From positions 1,054,001 to 1,118,000 of the forward strand of contig JAGTJL010000005.1 of the NCBI GenBank assembly GCA_020746875.1: a stretch of 64,000 nucleotides of DNA. The letters are read 5' to 3'. Position 1 is the first letter of the stretch. Each line of letters starts with the position of its first letter. Positions 10,235 to 21,604 of the stretch are shown here, in pieces. The stretch is from Rhexocercosporidium sp. MPI-PUGE-AT-0058. Taxonomy: Eukaryota; Ascomycota; Leotiomycetes; Helotiales. Made by a program: the position numbers and the translations under genes. The notes under the pieces were generated by a model, which saw nothing but the letters and a program-made list of their open reading frames with translations, had not been told where the DNA came from and made no database searches.

Positions 10235-13200
10235 TTAGGCGGCATTCTCAGCGTGTCCACCTCCCAGTAGTTCGAGAATCTTGTTGGAGACAGCTCCTGG
10301 GTATCCGCGACCTAACATTTCCTGGACGACAGTTTTGGCGCTAAGTCTATCTTCAACGGCAAGATAGGCTCGGGTCATGGCTTCGTAGGTACTTGGCTCT
10401 CGCTTCTCACGGCTGACGGAGGCAAAGATCGATCTGGCTCGGTCGATATTGAGCTCGTTAGCCCAGCCGTGGATTAGAGTGTTGGCGATGTAAGGGGTCA
10501 TTTCGACGGCTCGTCGAGACATCTCACGAAGGATAGGCTCGGTTTCGGCGACTCGGTGATTGGCAACCATTGATTCGAAGAGTGCTTGGTAAAGGCATGC
10601 TTGAGGACGGATGGAGGAGTCGGCCATGACGGAATCGAAAACAGCCTTGGCTCCCTCCATATCGTGTAGAACACAACCCTTGGCGTGGATCAAAGATGAG
10701 TAGTGAACAGCCTCTGGTCGTTGACCGGTGCTACGAATGACATCAAGAATGGCTTCGGCAGCAGCCATGTTGACTGGTTCAAGGGTAGCATGGGTGTCGA
10801 CGAGGAGCTTGTAGGTATGGTTGGTTGGCTGGATACCCTTGCTCTTCATTCGCTCGTAGTACGCCAAGACCTTGCTCTTGTCACGCTTAGTGGTCAAGAA
10901 GAATTGCATCAAGCTGTTGTATGGAGCGGGACGGGCCTTGTAGTTTGGCATCGACTCCATTTCCTCGAACAACTCCTCGGCAAACTTCTCATCGCTGACA
11001 CGGCAAAGAGCATTGACGATTGTGCCGTAAGTAACGCTAGTTGGTCGGATACCAAGGGCGCGCATCTCAGCAAAGTAGAAGAGGCAGTCATCGATACGAC
11101 GGGCCTTCCCGAGCTTGCCAATGAGAGCGTTGTACAGGAAGGATGAAGGCTCAACACCCTCAGACTTGGCACGGTGGAAAATCTTGACTGCCTCGGTGGC
11201 TTCATCAAAGGTCTTGGTAGACTCCTTTAATGTGGTAATGTAGAGACCGAAGGTGTTGGCAGTTGGAGCAGCACCCATATCGAGGAGCTCCTGGTGGTAT
11301 TGAGCCGCCAAAGTACGGTTTCCGAGAGTCAGACAGGCTCCAACCATAGCATCGAGGATCGAGACCCAGCCATAGCGAACGACGGAGTATTGCGGAAGAA
11401 GGGGAACATCGGCTCTAGCCATTCCGAGAATATCGTGAACGAGGTTCATGCGCTCCTCTCGAGCAGCGGCAGCAATGAGCTTAGCATAAGTGATGTAACG
11501 CGGGTGACGACCAGCACGACGCATGTTTCTGAATCTGCTGAGTGCTTCATTCAGGCGAGAGGCCTTGGCACGACCATTGCTACCCTTCTCGAGCTCATCG
11601 GCAATGAGAGCAGAGCCCTTGAAATCAGTAGAAGCCGCATATGGGTCGAAGGTGTCCTCATAAGTTGGAACAACAGGGTATTGCACTGGAGTAAAGTTCT
11701 GGTAGACAGGTACCTCTTGGTGAAGACGAGGATCAGTAATGCCACGTGCTGTCATGAATCGAGTGATAAACTCTATTCCCTCTTCAATCTCATCTTGAAG
11801 GTGAGTAGATGATTCGACGGATGATCGAATGCGGGCAAACATTTGTTCGGATTGGGTAAGACCCTCGAGAACTTGACCCGAACCGATCATTGCAACAGCA
11901 TACATAGCAGTTGGCTCAATGAAGGATGATGAAACATTCATCTCAGGAGCGGACAGGTATTGCCAGTATCTCTGAGCTGCTGAGACATCACCTTGTCGTA
12001 CACTGAGAGCCAACATGGCCATTGCAGGAGTTGCCATGTCAGAATTGAATGAAACGTGCGAGAAAGCCGCAACTGCGATTGACTTCTCATCTTTGTCGGC
12101 TGCACGTGTAGCAATGTTGCCCATCGCCTCGTTCTTGATGGATCCACTGAGAGCTTCGGCCCACCCGAGTGCCTCTGTAAGTTTGCCTCTGTCCAGGAAA
12201 CCTTGAACAAGACCTCCATTGACGACGCAATCTCCCAACTCCGCAACCTTCGTTGGATAAGCTTCGAGGATTCTCTGGTAAAATTGAACAGCTCCTTCCA
12301 TTCTGTCGGATTTGACGTAAGCCTTAACAACCGCTGCGTAAATCTGGGCGTCTTGTCGATCAATGAGCTCGATTTTTCCTTGGTCGGCTTTGATGGCGAG
12401 TTGTTTGTACTCGTCGTAACATTCAACCACACTGTTCAGATCTCCAATCTGGGTGAAACCTTGAATCATAGGTGAAAACGTGGCTGACAGAGGAACGACC
12501 TTACTAGCCTCCATGTGTTCGTAAAATCGTATCATGTCTGGAATTCTGCCAGCCTCAGAACAAGCCTGAATCAAATTGTGATAAGTCTCGGGTGGGTATG
12601 AGCGGTCTGTACGAAGACTGGTTGAAGCTTCAAACATTCGTACAGCAAGGTCCAAACGATCATCCTCGGCTAAGATGGCAAATTCGAATTCGCTTGAAGC
12701 AAACATGAACTTGCCTTGTTCCTCCATACCACCAAATCGGGCTCGCTTCTCCTCCAATGACTGTTTCAACGAAGAAACCTCAATGGATCGGGAAGAAATC
12801 AGGTTGATGAGAGTGTTGTATGTGGCGGTGTTGGGTAGAACCTTGCGACGCAGCATATCAGAGTAGACATCAAGTGCCTTTGGTACAACTTGAATTCTCT
12901 CAGCTGGAAGGTGAATGGCTGCATCCAGTAGGGCATTATAGGCTGATGCTGTAGGTTGAATGTTGGCCACCAGCATTGCCTCGAAGACGGCTGGGATCTC
13001 AGCATATCGTCCACTGTCAGACAATTTCGTAAGATGTTCGGCATAGCTCTGGGACTGAAGCTCGGAAGCTGTGCTGATGGTGGTAGCAGAGGTGGCCGGC
13101 GATCTCAAGAATCCAGACTCGGAGGACAAAGCTGGAGACGAAGTTCGAGGTGGTGTAGGGACTCGTGCAGCAACAATGCTCAATTCGGCCTCAAAGATTG

Positions 13201-13747
13201 CCTGATCATTGCGCGACTTGATTTCCTTTTCGATAGCAGCATCGATTTTGGCCAAAGCGGCTTCCTCCTCAGCGACCAATTTGTGAATGTCGTCTACCGC
13301 GCTTGTACTGTATGATCTCTCGGGCGCTGGAGCAGCCTCCACAGTCTGACTTTGCACATTGCTTCGACCTTCTTCAACCTCGATCAAAGGCTTCCACTCG
13401 ATGCGCTTCGGGAACTGGAATTGAGCCCACTCCTTGTCTGCCTCACCTGTAGCATGCTGCGTCTTCCACGCCTCGAAATATGCATCTAGCCCTCCATCGC
13501 TCTTCTCGTGGCGGACCAGCTGGACTGTACTCGAAGATTGGGCACTGTTGTGGAATGCATTTTGGAAGCTGTATGAGGGGAAGTGGCCGGCTTTGCTGGC
13601 ACGTCGATTGAGACCAAATCCGGGTCTGTTAGAGGAAGCGTAGACTTGGGGATGGGTAGCTGCAACAACAGACTGGGCGTAACCGTGTGTGAATGTTTTG
13701 GGACCTTGACGTGCAAGTGTCGATGCGATGTTGGAGTAGATTGGCAT
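10235..13747 (-). CDS. Large pentatricopeptide-repeat (PPR) protein, probably mitochondrial
   Basis: Intronless, 1170 residues, ATG at 13745-13747. The N-terminus MPIYSNIASTLARQGPKTFTHG is Arg/Ser/Thr-rich without early acids, as in mitochondrial presequences. PPR motifs are visible in two blocks. The first is at about 260-450 (AYNALLDAA, YSDMLRRKVLPNTATYNTLI, YHNLIQACSEAGRIPDMIRF). The second is at about 850-1150 (FLYNALIGKLGKARRID, YFAEMRALGIRPTSVTYGTI, PYNSLMQFFL, ERMKSKGIQPTNHTYKLLVD). A Glu/Ala-rich coiled coil lies near 155-190. Fungal PPR proteins of this size act in organellar transcript stability or translation (Pet309/Cya5 type), but I cannot assign it to a named member or RNA target. 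It is divergent from ERG8. Confidence 0.92.
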   Translation of the reverse strand: MPIYSNIASTLARQGPKTFTHGYAQSVVAATHPQVYASSNRPGFGLNRRASKAGHFPSYSFQNAFHNSAQSSSTVQLVRHEKSDGGLDAYFEAWKTQHATGEADKEWAQFQFPKRIEWKPLIEVEEGRSNVQSQTVEAAPAPERSYSTSAVDDIHKLVAEEEAALAKIDAAIEKEIKSRNDQAIFEAELSIVAARVPTPPRTSSPALSSESGFLRSPATSATTISTASELQSQSYAEHLTKLSDSGRYAEIPAVFEAMLVANIQPTASAYNALLDAAIHLPAERIQVVPKALDVYSDMLRRKVLPNTATYNTLINLISSRSIEVSSLKQSLEEKRARFGGMEEQGKFMFASSEFEFAILAEDDRLDLAVRMFEASTSLRTDRSYPPETYHNLIQACSEAGRIPDMIRFYEHMEASKVVPLSATFSPMIQGFTQIGDLNSVVECYDEYKQLAIKADQGKIELIDRQDAQIYAAVVKAYVKSDRMEGAVQFYQRILEAYPTKVAELGDCVVNGGLVQGFLDRGKLTEALGWAEALSGSIKNEAMGNIATRAADKDEKSIAVAAFSHVSFNSDMATPAMAMLALSVRQGDVSAAQRYWQYLSAPEMNVSSSFIEPTAMYAVAMIGSGQVLEGLTQSEQMFARIRSSVESSTHLQDEIEEGIEFITRFMTARGITDPRLHQEVPVYQNFTPVQYPVVPTYEDTFDPYAASTDFKGSALIADELEKGSNGRAKASRLNEALSRFRNMRRAGRHPRYITYAKLIAAAAREERMNLVHDILGMARADVPLLPQYSVVRYGWVSILDAMVGACLTLGNRTLAAQYHQELLDMGAAPTANTFGLYITTLKESTKTFDEATEAVKIFHRAKSEGVEPSSFLYNALIGKLGKARRIDDCLFYFAEMRALGIRPTSVTYGTIVNALCRVSDEKFAEELFEEMESMPNYKARPAPYNSLMQFFLTTKRDKSKVLAYYERMKSKGIQPTNHTYKLLVDTHATLEPVNMAAAEAILDVIRSTGQRPEAVHYSSLIHAKGCVLHDMEGAKAVFDSVMADSSIRPQACLYQALFESMVANHRVAETEPILREMSRRAVEMTPYIANTLIHGWANELNIDRARSIFASVSREKREPSTYEAMTRAYLAVEDRLSAKTVVQEMLGRGYPGAVSNKILELLGGGHAENAA

Positions 13748-15106
13748 TTAGTGACGGTTGACCTCTCAAGAATGGCTGAGAGGAGACTACAGGACAGGAT
13801 GTCAGCTTTTGGGGGGCCTTCTAAAGATCGAGAATTTGGCGCGTCAACAGGCAAATGATTACTCACATTAAATCTCAATTAAATCGGCGAATGCAGGTTC
13901 ATTTGACAGCAAGGCCGCCAAACAAACGCGCTGATTGAATTGAGGGGAGATTCCGTTGCTGGAAGGGGGTGTCGACTCGAGGAGTTCGACTGAGTGTGCA
14001 CGTCTAGGACGTGAAAAGTTCTGAGTGGGAGGCGTTGAAGTTTGGTTGATTGTTGGAAGGCAAAGGCCTAAGGACTGAATGACAGATAGAAGAAGCCTCA
14101 GGAGTAGGCAGGCGGGAGAAAGACAAATATGAGTTCGCTGCCTCGGGGCGCTAGGTCGACGCTGATGACGAGTAGAGTTGATGCCGAATTATGGAGAAGC
14201 TTCACATGCACATGTAGGCGGGACCAGGGGGAGGCTGATGTATGGATGGATGGATGGATGAATAGAGCTGCAGAGCTGCAGTAAACCGGATCGAGGATGA
14301 TCGAATGGTCAGCTGCGTTTGCGGGCGAAGATAGAACGGGAGTTGAACGACGGAACGAAGGAGGAGGAGGAGGAGGAGGAGGAGCTGGGTAGGGTAGGTA
14401 GGAGTAAGAGTCGTATCGTCAAGGAAAGGGAAAGGGGGAAATCGGTTTCGTGGACGGGAGGTGTCGTGTGTGAGAGGGAAGCTTTTTGCGCTGGAAGCGT
14501 GTGGAAGGTGAGCAGGGACGAGAGAGTGGAGAAGCGAACAGTCATCGGTCGGGAGAGGCCGGAAGGGAGCCGGGATGAGGAGAGTAAGCGGACCACTCAG
14601 CTGCCGGCACTTGAAGAAGATCCCTGCACTCGCCGTCCCAGCTCTGCTCAGCCCGTTTCCACCGTTTCCATCGCCCCGAGTGGCCGGATTGACCCCACAT
14701 TTGCATTCTGCATCGGGGTCGGTAAGCGAGCGATCCCTGAGCTTATCAGATCAACTGCAGCCACGCCAAGGAAGGAAGAGAGGAAGGGAGTGAGGGAGGG
14801 AGTTGCGTGTGCGCTCCGCTCCGCTCCTCTGTCTGTCTCGCCCGCCTCAACCGAAGACGAACGTATCCGGCGAACTATCAACCCGGCTTACAACTCCCTC
14901 CTACGCTGAATTGACCTGCTCCAATTCCAGTCCATGCATTGATTGATGCAAGCCGCGCACATCTCCAGCTTCTAGTCAGCTCCAAAGCCTCTATTGGACA
15001 AGCCGTGTTCATACAAACAAACCATCTAGCATCAAATTACCTGGGAAAACCTGGAAAATCCTCACAACAACATCAGGCCACTATCAAAAAACAAAAACAG
15101 ACAGAA
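13748..15106. promoter_or_regulatory. Divergent upstream region PPR gene / ERG8
   Basis: These 1.36 kb separate the two start codons. They contain a GGAT tetranucleotide run near 14241-14262 and a GAG run near 14360-14383. From about 14930 to the ERG8 ATG there is a leader-like stretch ending in an A-rich tract (CACTATCAAAAAACAAAAAC). Open frames around 14310-14900 are low-complexity Arg/Glu/Ser and I do not count them as genes. Confidence 0.5.
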
Positions 15107-16675
15107 ATGTCTTCAATTGTTGCCTCTCCAGCTACAGCTGTTTCCGCACCAGGAAAGGTCCTCTTGGCCGGCGGATATCTGGTTTTAGATCGAGCATACA
15201 CCGGTCTAGTGTTTGGGCTCAGTGCGCGCATTCATGTCATCGTCCATGATATCGAGACCAGCTCGGGTGTCGAGCTCTCGGAGATTGTAGTGCAAAGTCC
15301 GCAGTTCCGGGACGCAACGTGGAACTACGGATATCACCTAGTTAAAGATCGGGGCGGGGTGGAAGTTACTCAGTTGCAAGGGTAGGTTGGTTGGAAGGAC
15401 TTTTCTATGTCCCCGAGAATGCCGTTTTGATATCCCCGAATCCGCCCCCTTTTTTCTCTCGGTCTTATCACGTGGTACGTGTCACGAGACATATGTTGAC
15501 ATCGCGATGATCTCGCTTCAATGTCGTTAGCGAATCATGAACAACTTAGAGCATCTTGTGCTTATGCATATTCTCTATGTATCCTGCTAATCTCATCTTG
15601 CAGCTCCTCCATCCCATTATCTCGCAACCCATTCGTCGAAACCGCCCTAGCCTACGCGTTAACATACATCTCCACCCTCGTCTCAACCACCATCAAACCC
15701 TCCAAAGTCACCATCCTCGCCGACAACGACTATTACTCCAACACGTCAACTACAACCCTCTCCTCCCCAACCGCAACCCATAAATTCACCGACTTCGGCG
15801 TCCGTCTCCAAGACGCCCACAAGACCGGTCTCGGCTCCTCCGCCGCCCTTGTAACAGCCTTCACAGGAGCCATCCTATCACACTACCTCCCCTCCTCACT
15901 CTTTAGCCTCACTACCCCAGAAGGCCGCTCCAGACTCCACAACCTAGCCCAAGCAGCCCACTGCGCTGCCCAAGGCAAAGTAGGCTCCGGCTTCGACGTC
16001 GCGGCCGCTGTGTACGGAACCTGCGTCTACCGGCGTTTCTCCCCCTCAATCCTCTCTAGTCTCGGCGAGCCCAGCTCCTCAGACTTCGCAACCCGCGTCA
16101 AGAACATCGTCGAGGACACCGCTGATCAAAAATGGGACACAGAGATCTCCAAAGGCGGAGTCACGATCCCCAAGGGTATGGCGCTTGTGATGTGTGATGT
16201 AGACTGCGGATCGCAGACCGTGGGAATGGTGAAGAAGGTCCTCGAGTGGCGCAAGAATGAGGCAGAGGAGGCAAAGAAACTCTGGGATGATCTGCAAGGA
16301 TGCAATGATCTCTTGGCGGAGGAGTTGACGAAAAGTTGTGCTATCGAGCTATCTGAGGCTTTCGTGGCCATTCGAGCTTTGATTAAGGATATGAGTAGGG
16401 CTTCTGGTGTGCCGATTGAACCCGAGGAGCAGACTGAATTGCTTAATGCCGTTACGAGGGGTGTGAATGGTGTCACTGGTGGTGTGGTCCCTGGTGCTGG
16501 GGGGTATGATGCCATTGTTCTGCTGGTGCAGGATGATGAGGAGACGAAGGCTGAGCTGGAGGCATTCTTGAAGAAGTGGAGTGAGGAGAAAAAGGGAAAT
16601 GTCAAATTGCTGGCTGCTAAGGGTGAGCTGGAAGGAGCACGGGTAGAGGATGCTGCTGCGTACGGCAAGTTCTAG
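15107..16675 (+). CDS. ERG8: Phosphomevalonate kinase (ergosterol/isoprenoid pathway)
   Basis: Two exons, 15107-15381 and 15604-16675 (448 residues; yeast Erg8 is 451). Phosphomevalonate kinase converts 5-phosphomevalonate to 5-diphosphomevalonate with ATP. GHMP-kinase signatures: SAPGKVLLAGGYLVLD near the N-terminus, HKTGLGSSAALVTAFTGA (ATP-binding loop), KVGSGFDVAAAVYG, and VPGAGGYDAIVLL in the C-terminal domain. The intron (222 nt) has donor GTAGGT, branch-like GCTAATC and acceptor TTGCAG. It splits a Gly codon and joins QLQG to SSIPLSRNPFVETAL. The start is the first in-frame ATG (MSSIVASPATAVSAPGK). Exon 2 switches from strongly C-rich to strongly G-rich on the sense strand near 16145. 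Neighbour: the divergent PPR gene. Confidence 0.95.
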
Positions 16676-19600
16676 ACGAATGACATACTGACATACTGTT
16701 GGCATGGCTCTTAGCGCAAGGCAATGATATAAAAATGATACACGCCCAAGACTAAGCTGAATCAGATGACAGCTTCAAGATACAAAAGCGTTTTCCGCCT
16801 TCGTCTTACAGGAAATACAGAGACACCATGCTGGATCGGAGACCAGACCAGAAATAGCAGCACACACCTTTACACAGAGATGCTCATACGTCCGCTCCCA
16901 GGATCCTTTCCTTATCAAGTAACGCTTTCTCAAACATCACTTGCCTTGCGCCCAAATCACGTCTAACCAACTCAAAAAATCAAATTTCCACTACCAAACC
17001 TACTACTATTGTCAAACGCCCTCTCATCACCATAATAATCAAGCTCCTTGCATGAATGCCACTACTTTCTCCTCTACCCGAGAGAATCTACGATTTCCTG
17101 CTCAGCCAGCCAGCCAGTTATCAATCACCACCCCAGTCTTTCACTTACCCCCCATCATTGCATCAGCGCAGATTATCAACGCACAATAGTACGTCGCAGG
17201 AGCGAATGAGTGAAGCGTAGATTACACCAAATGTCTTTCTCTGTATGTCATTTATAGCACTCAGTACACATCCCATCTCCACATCTCCACGTCTCAAACC
17301 CCCGTCTCGCATAAGAAATCCGAGATGATGAACTCCCCTTGCGACCACCCTGAACACCACAACAAACAAAGAAACAAGTGAAGATAAAGTCCACCAAAAA
17401 AAAAGGTCCAGAGGTCTCAATGTTTGAGCTACAGGAGATACCTCGAGTTTTTCGCAGAGGAGATAACCTGTGGACAAATGATACGTAGACTGTCTGCGGT
17501 CTTGAGTGTTGTTGTAGGTTTGTTCACAGTCGCCCTTCCTCATACCCTGAAGGTTTCTCTTACACCTTTACTTTGTGAACGAGTAGAAAGAGTGTCTCAC
17601 ACAATTCCACATTAAATATCTCATCCAAGACAAAGATTCTCAGGTCAGTTCCGAGTGGAAGATGTTGGCTGTCACCATATCCCCCATCATCAATTTCAAA
17701 TACACTTTGATTGCTAACCTGGCACTTCTACATATTCACGCGAGCTTTACCACCGACACACTCACTCATGACTTTTCACCATCCATTCAATACCGGCCAC
17801 AGCAGCTTTGAGACTAACAGCAAAATAGAGACGTCAGCATTCTTCAAAGAGTGAGCAACCAGCAGGAAAGCGATTTCTCACAGCAGCAAAAAGCTGTTCA
17901 TGTTAATCTTGCTAAGCGCAGATATATTCCAGCTATTTTCCAGTTTACTCGCGGAGGCTCTCCATTTGCAGTTTGAATCTTATCTACAGCTGTCATTTCA
18001 TATATCGCTGTCGAAGCCCCTCTTCGTTATCGATCTGATGACTTGATATGCCGCGGGCAAACTACAAGCAGCATACTTCCAACCTCGGCGCCGCCCAGGT
18101 AACGATCTAGCCTCCCTGCTCTCTCTTCAACCCACGGAGGATCTGAAAGTAGCCTCAGCTTCGCACTTTGCTGACTGCTTACTATGCCTGTAGCTGCAAA
18201 TTATCTATTTACTCTAGCTGCTACGTTCACAACTCGTTCGGTGTTTACAGATATGTTGGTAGGGTCTGCAAGAAAAGGCTGTAGCTTGGAAATATGAGCA
18301 GTGTACTTTCTCGCTTAGAATAGGAGTATTGCCCTAGACCCCGAGGGGTGCTTTTCTAGGGTTCATTAGGGCTTCTGAGCAGACTTCTCTCTTTTAAACC
18401 CTTCAAGAAATGCCATCGTACTGCTGTTTGCACTTCGCTCAGACTAGCGCCAGTATTCTGTAAGAATACAAGGAAGCATTACGACCCAGTGATATCGGGG
18501 TAATTTGAACACGTAGTAGTATCTCAGGGGTGCTGGACAGCTGTTACGGTTCTACCCAAGCTCGAAACTCTTTTAATCCCGGTTGAACAATGACTAATCC
18601 TCCCTAGCATTCAGAATCCATTCCGTATTTCAAATATCCAAACAGCTGAGTCAAGTCTCCGTAGCTTGTTGCAAAAGAAACATGTACAGTCATTTTCCCA
18701 TTACTATTCGACCGTGGCCTTCCTAGTTTGACATTAGATAGTTGTAACCTATTGACTGCACATACCTCTCCAGCAGAATCCGTAATCCTGCTGCAAAGGA
18801 TTTGAGAGATAGAAGACATCTTGATTAACGCCAACTTATATACCATCAAGCAACACATCTCCACCTGCGCCAAAGAAAAACAAAGCAAATCAGATCAAAT
18901 CAATCCACCTGACCGACTCACCAGACTCAACATCATTTCGCCGAAGCAAAAGCCTCCCCCAAAACAAAAGTATCTAATACATGAACTAAAACAGCACATC
19001 TCATGCTACGCCAGCAGGAATGAGTTCTCACCGAAGATCGTCATTGAGGCTCATAAGTAAAGGGCCAGGTGCTATTCTTTCAAGATACCACAAAATACGG
19101 CACGACTCGATACGATCCAACCAAAAAAGATGGTTCCGGGATGATGGGCAATTTTTTTTTTTAGCTCTCAAACCTTTTGGTGTTTGTTTTTGGTCGTATT
19201 TCTCCTCCTGGAGAGGATTCTGCTTTCTCGAGGAGGGAGGACCTTTGCCAGTGTAGTATCATTCCAGCTACTAATACTATCTGAGCCCATCTTTGAGGTG
19301 CAAATAAGGAAGGCTGCTCTGCAACGGGTGAAGGGATTACTCGGCTATCAAGCTTGTTTGAAAATCAGCCCTCGTCAGAGAGGATTGCGGTTCTTACGAC
19401 GTCAAACACGACGGAAGTATTCTTATGACAAATTACGATGGACATAGGGATCATGTCTAAGAGAACCGTTTAGAATATGCTCTCCGCCTCGATCCCTCAG
19501 CAACCGAGACCAATAGAAGAGGACGACCCTAAACTTAGAACGGAATTCATAAGCAAATCGGTGCCGTTACGGAATCCATTTGTAACATTATAGCCATAAT

Positions 19601-20862
19601 ATTCCATGCCCAGCATCATGTCGAGCATCGTCATCATATTAAAATTCATTTAGCAATCTCCGCGGGCGCTTGCTACGAATTTACTCGGATCGGAGAAAAG
19701 ACGCAGTGGATTCGAGGTCGCACGAAGCTCTTGCCAAGCAGAGATCATCACAAAAACCGTTCGGCAAAGAATAATCATTCCCTCGGATGTATGATATGAT
19801 TAGTCTTTTTAAGTTGGCAAGTCCTGTTTTACTTGCCTCTAGCGAAGGAACCGGAGATTTCCACTGTGACTATTTGTTCCTTCATTCTGAATACTCAGAG
19901 ATACTTTATTATCTCTTTTCGCTTGACCAAGGGACTCCAATGATGGCAAGAGGCTACTTGGGGTCCTGGTGCTCTGCTTTGAACCAAGTTGCACAGTTTT
20001 GGGCTTAGAGTCGCCGACTTTGCTTTCGGAAAGGTTGAAGTTGCATCGGGAGAGCGAAGTGCTCATACCTTCTAAGGGTGTTAGACTCCGAGAAAGAACA
20101 AAGCCTAGATCTCAAGGTGCCAAAATTGCACTAACGAATGATAAATCTAGTACGTGGATTTTAGCATTCAGTTTAAGCTACACCTTTTAACTATTGATTA
20201 GTTCATTCCATTTCTAAGAAACTCCCGTAGAAGCGGTGAGGCTACCACAATAATGGTCCAGACACCACACTAGTACCTCGGCCTTTCTTGTGGATATCTT
20301 TGATATTGTTTATTTAGGCTTAATACCCGAGCTCACTCGTGTCTAGCCTCATATTATTGTATCAAAAGAGCACTTGCCTCGCTAAGAAAATATTCGCTCG
20401 GGACGGTTCAAGAACGCACCAAGACCGTCTTTCTACCATTTAATGCCGGTACTAACCCTAGGTTAGTTTGAAAACTTATAGTAAGAGCTAGTGATCGCGA
20501 TTTTAATATAGTCTTGTTGTTGTGTCAGAAGAAGGACCTTGCTAGGAGATCTCGGTAATCGAGTAGTTGTCACTGCACCTTTGGTATCACGCTAAGATAG
20601 TTTAGTTCATACCGGCCTGTTGGCTTCTGGACATAATTATCAATACTCTAATCCTGCAAGAGATCCCAATCGGTACTAGCAATAATAGAATATCTAATAA
20701 CTATAACACTTGTAATAATGCAACCCGAGAGAAATAAAATGCAAATATCGCTGCAGCAAATTAAGCGAGCCCCTGAGAAGGCCAGCAGCAACCACGCTAC
20801 AAGAATAGACGAGTCATAGACTTGTCAAAAATGCAACCCTATCAATCAATTCAAATCCATCT

Positions 20863-21498
20863 ATGGAGTACCAGAGATCCAAATCGCGGCGCCACAGTCT
20901 CGAACGATTCTGTCAGAATTTCATGAAGAATATACAAGGGTTCTCATTCCGTTCCCTTCACACGAACGAACGACCAAACGATGCACCACACCACCAAACC
21001 TACGACCCCAGCAATCCCTTCGGAGAAACGGAACTAAGATTCTCCTGCCAAAGTATGATGAAGGAGATTAAACCATATTTTTGTTCATTAATTTTCCGTT
21101 CATCTGATTACAGTTTTGGCAAGCCTCATACCCCGGACATTGCAGATACACTACTGTACAGTACTGTGCCTTCAACAGGGATCCCTATCATCCCTCCATT
21201 CAAGGATATCTATCCCAGCGACGGACATGTCTTTTCCAAAGGTCAACAAAAGCAGCACTATCCCTGCGTCAGCAATCAATACATGCACACCATACCATTC
21301 CACCGTACGCCACACCACACTATTGTACAACGCCATCACCCCGCAGCATGCATCCCCCTCCCTCCCCTCCTCTACCGAAGTGAGAAAAGTGTAAATAAGG
21401 ATTGGAATAAAAATAAAGCTAGTCTAGTGAACCTTCTTTCTCATCTGCACTCTGCCAAGGCGGCTTCTGAAACATGGCAAAGTACCGTACATCCTTAG
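20863..21498 (+). CDS. Doubtful 211-residue open frame
   Basis: It begins with a true ATG preceded by an A/C/T-rich leader-like stretch (TCAATTCAAATCCATCT). The protein is rich in His, Pro, Ser and Lys (for example RTPHHTIVQRHHPAA). It has no hydrophobic core pattern, signal peptide or recognisable motif. It may be a chance frame in a gene-free region. It is listed only because it is the longest ATG frame between ERG8 and the LRR-like gene. Confidence 0.15.
   Translation: MEYQRSKSRRHSLERFCQNFMKNIQGFSFRSLHTNERPNDAPHHQTYDPSNPFGETELRFSCQSMMKEIKPYFCSLIFRSSDYSFGKPHTPDIADTLLYSTVPSTGIPIIPPFKDIYPSDGHVFSKGQQKQHYPCVSNQYMHTIPFHRTPHHTIVQRHHPAACIPLPPLLYRSEKSVNKDWNKNKASLVNLLSHLHSAKAASETWQSTVHP
21152..21163. 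repeat. 12-bp perfect palindrome TACTGTACAGTA (copy 1)
   Basis: The same 12-mer recurs at 37850-37861. It is self-complementary and lies in gene-free DNA. It could be a dimeric factor site or a by-product of the local abundance of GTAC words. Confidence 0.6.
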
Positions 21499-21585
21499 GT
21501 ACGTGTTTACCCCGCACTTTATCGGCCAGTTTATCCATCACACGTCTCAACCTGACCTACCTACCCTGACCTCACCTACTGCACG

Positions 21586-21604
21586 ATGATGTACAGTACA
21601 TCAT
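21586..21604. repeat. Perfect inverted repeat, 9-bp arms, 1-bp spacer
   Basis: ATGATGTAC, a single A, then GTACATCAT: an exact 19-bp palindrome-like site in intergenic DNA. No adjacent gene within 2 kb explains it. Confidence 0.7.

Noticed and set aside
18000..20800. Possible decayed transposon in the AT-richer part of the 7-kb desert
   Set aside because: No terminal repeats, target-site duplications or polymerase/transposase motifs seen by eye. The composition alone is not enough.
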